A stretch of 64,000 nt of DNA, taken from Verrucomicrobia bacterium LW23 (GTDB lineage Bacteria > Verrucomicrobiota > Verrucomicrobiia > Methylacidiphilales > UBA1321). The DNA lies in the NCBI GenBank assembly GCA_003054695.1, contig QAZA01000025.1:267955-331954 (forward strand), in the 5' to 3' direction. The notes under the pieces were generated by a model. That model searched no databases, was not told the origin of the DNA, and saw only the letters and a program-made list of their open reading frames with translations. Both the position numbers and the translations under genes were made by a program. Positions 63,412 through 64,000 of the stretch are shown here, one piece after another (within the stretch, counting starts at the first letter, position 1; every line of letters starts with the position of its first letter).

Positions 63412-63668
63412 AATTCGCTTCCTACTACAACACCGTCCGGCCGCACCAGGGCATTGCGAACCGGACGATCGGAAACATCATTCCGTTTCCAACTCAGGCA
63501 GCGCCACCTCGGCCAGAAGAGGTTCAGTGCACCGCCAGATTGGGCGGATTGCTGCGCCATTATTCGCGAAAAGCAGCATAAAAGTGGAACGATTCTGGAG
63601 GCTTTTGGCGTTCTGTTAGGCGCTCAACATCAACAACTTCCAAGGGTTATTATTTTTTGCATAGGACG
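63412..63668 (+). pseudogene. 3' fragment (copy 4) of the broken insertion sequence
   Basis: Starts within FASYYNTVRPHQGIANRT and continues through GNIIPFPTQAAPPRPEEV to RHYSRKAA and the right end TTTTTTGCATAGGACG. Same orientation as copies 1-3. Only the last 55 codons and the right end remain. Confidence 0.8.
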
Positions 63669-63705
63669 GCCAGTTTCACCGGCGAATGCTTGGCCTGTGG
63701 AGGAT

Positions 63706-63939
63706 CTATACTTGCAAGCTTCGTTCAAACACGAGCCGTTGAAGAAAATTTGGGTAGGATTGGGCGTAATGGCTTGGTTCCGTAAACTCATCTTCTCGGC
63801 CGTATACTACAGCACCGCAAGACGATGACGCATAATAGGCGTATCCATCTTCAACATCCATTGCAATCGGAAAATGAAAATCCCAAAACAAACGTGTTTT
63901 CCTAGACCATTCTAGATCATTGTCCAATGCAGCCCAATC
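63706..63939 (-). pseudogene. Fragment of a SMI1/KNR4-like (SUKH) gene
   Basis: The reading frame is cut on its 5' side by the IS5-type end at 63942. It encodes LEWSRKTRLFWDFHFPIAMD, VEDGYAYYASSSCGAVVYGR and EDEFTEPSHYAQSYPNFLQR, which fits the last third of SUKH proteins (F-DGY-Y, G-V--G-, then a late Phe-rich helix). Its 3' flank is the right end of IS copy 4. If correct, it is a second, orphan immunity gene remnant. Confidence 0.4.
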
Positions 63940-63941
63940 TA

Positions 63942-64000
63942 GAGGCTGTCGACATTCACTTGAGCCAGAGCATGGAAGCTGCGATGAGGACGAAGGAGAG
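63942..64000 (-). mobile_element. Edge of an IS5-family element with transposase C-terminus
   Basis: End sequence GAGGCTGTCGACATT after TA, then, read on the minus strand, the last codons LSFVLIAASMLWLK and a TGA stop at 63956-63958, a typical IS5/IS427-group C-terminus. The element continues beyond the window. Its end sequence equals those at 26952, 27120 and 33621. Confidence 0.7.

Noticed and set aside
1..64000. tRNA, rRNA and riboswitch genes
   Set aside because: No T-loop/anticodon arrangement, rRNA signature or recognisable aptamer was found on reading the intergenic regions; the region upstream of queF, where a preQ1 switch might lie, is outside the window.

Overview
The window looks like high-GC chromosomal DNA from a member of Verrucomicrobiota, most likely Opitutales/Opitutaceae. 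The best marker is a four-gene cassette on the minus strand (6.1-11.4 kb) of three pseudopilin-like proteins plus a large partner, the arrangement known as the Verru_Chthon cassette (D-B-C-A). LacI- and XylR-type regulators, Gfo/Idh/MocA oxidoreductases, a PmoA/DUF6807 protein and pectin-type enzymes point to a plant-polysaccharide user.

Layout. 0-6 kb: queF (cut by the window edge), a CocE-type hydrolase, a Gfo/Idh/MocA-LacI pair with a shared 14-bp operator candidate, and a secreted protein. 6-14 kb: the cassette, a deleted rhamnogalacturonan acetylesterase pseudogene and a beta-helix protein. 13.7-20.0 kb: two CesT-like type III secretion chaperone candidates followed by a 1746-residue protein, in the usual chaperone-effector order. 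20-29.8 kb: a CcbP-like protein, a DUF6155-like protein, an hsdM remnant, a solo Verru_Chthon A-like gene with a secreted partner, and two regulators. 30-33.5 kb: a DUF6807 - hydroxyacid dehydrogenase - Gfo/Idh/MocA catabolic cluster. 33.6-38.3 kb: a pile of broken insertion sequences plus one apparently intact IS5-family element. 38.3-49.7 kb: a 3642-residue RHS polymorphic toxin (display domains, YD repeats, HINT, HNH nuclease) with an overlapping SUKH immunity gene. 50.3-63.0 kb: an 11-gene minus-strand locus combining a sulfonate/nitrate-type ABC transporter, two substrate-binding/OmpA fusions, a vWA protein, a coiled-coil membrane protein, a Coq4-motif protein, an AsfA/AprA-like flavoprotein (frameshifted), a ferredoxin and a HEAT protein truncated by an IS. 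63.0-64.0 kb: remnants of a helicase-like gene and a SUKH-like gene, then the edge of another IS5-type element.

A recurrent theme is repeat-driven change. One IS family is present only as broken copies; its same-orientation right ends bracket both the RHS locus and the ABC/flavoprotein locus. At least three families of small terminal-inverted-repeat elements sit between genes. Five large palindromes share one architecture, each arm being built of 8-10 nt near-repeats. I found no tRNA, rRNA or CRISPR array.

All calls come from reading the sequence and from family knowledge; no database search was run.
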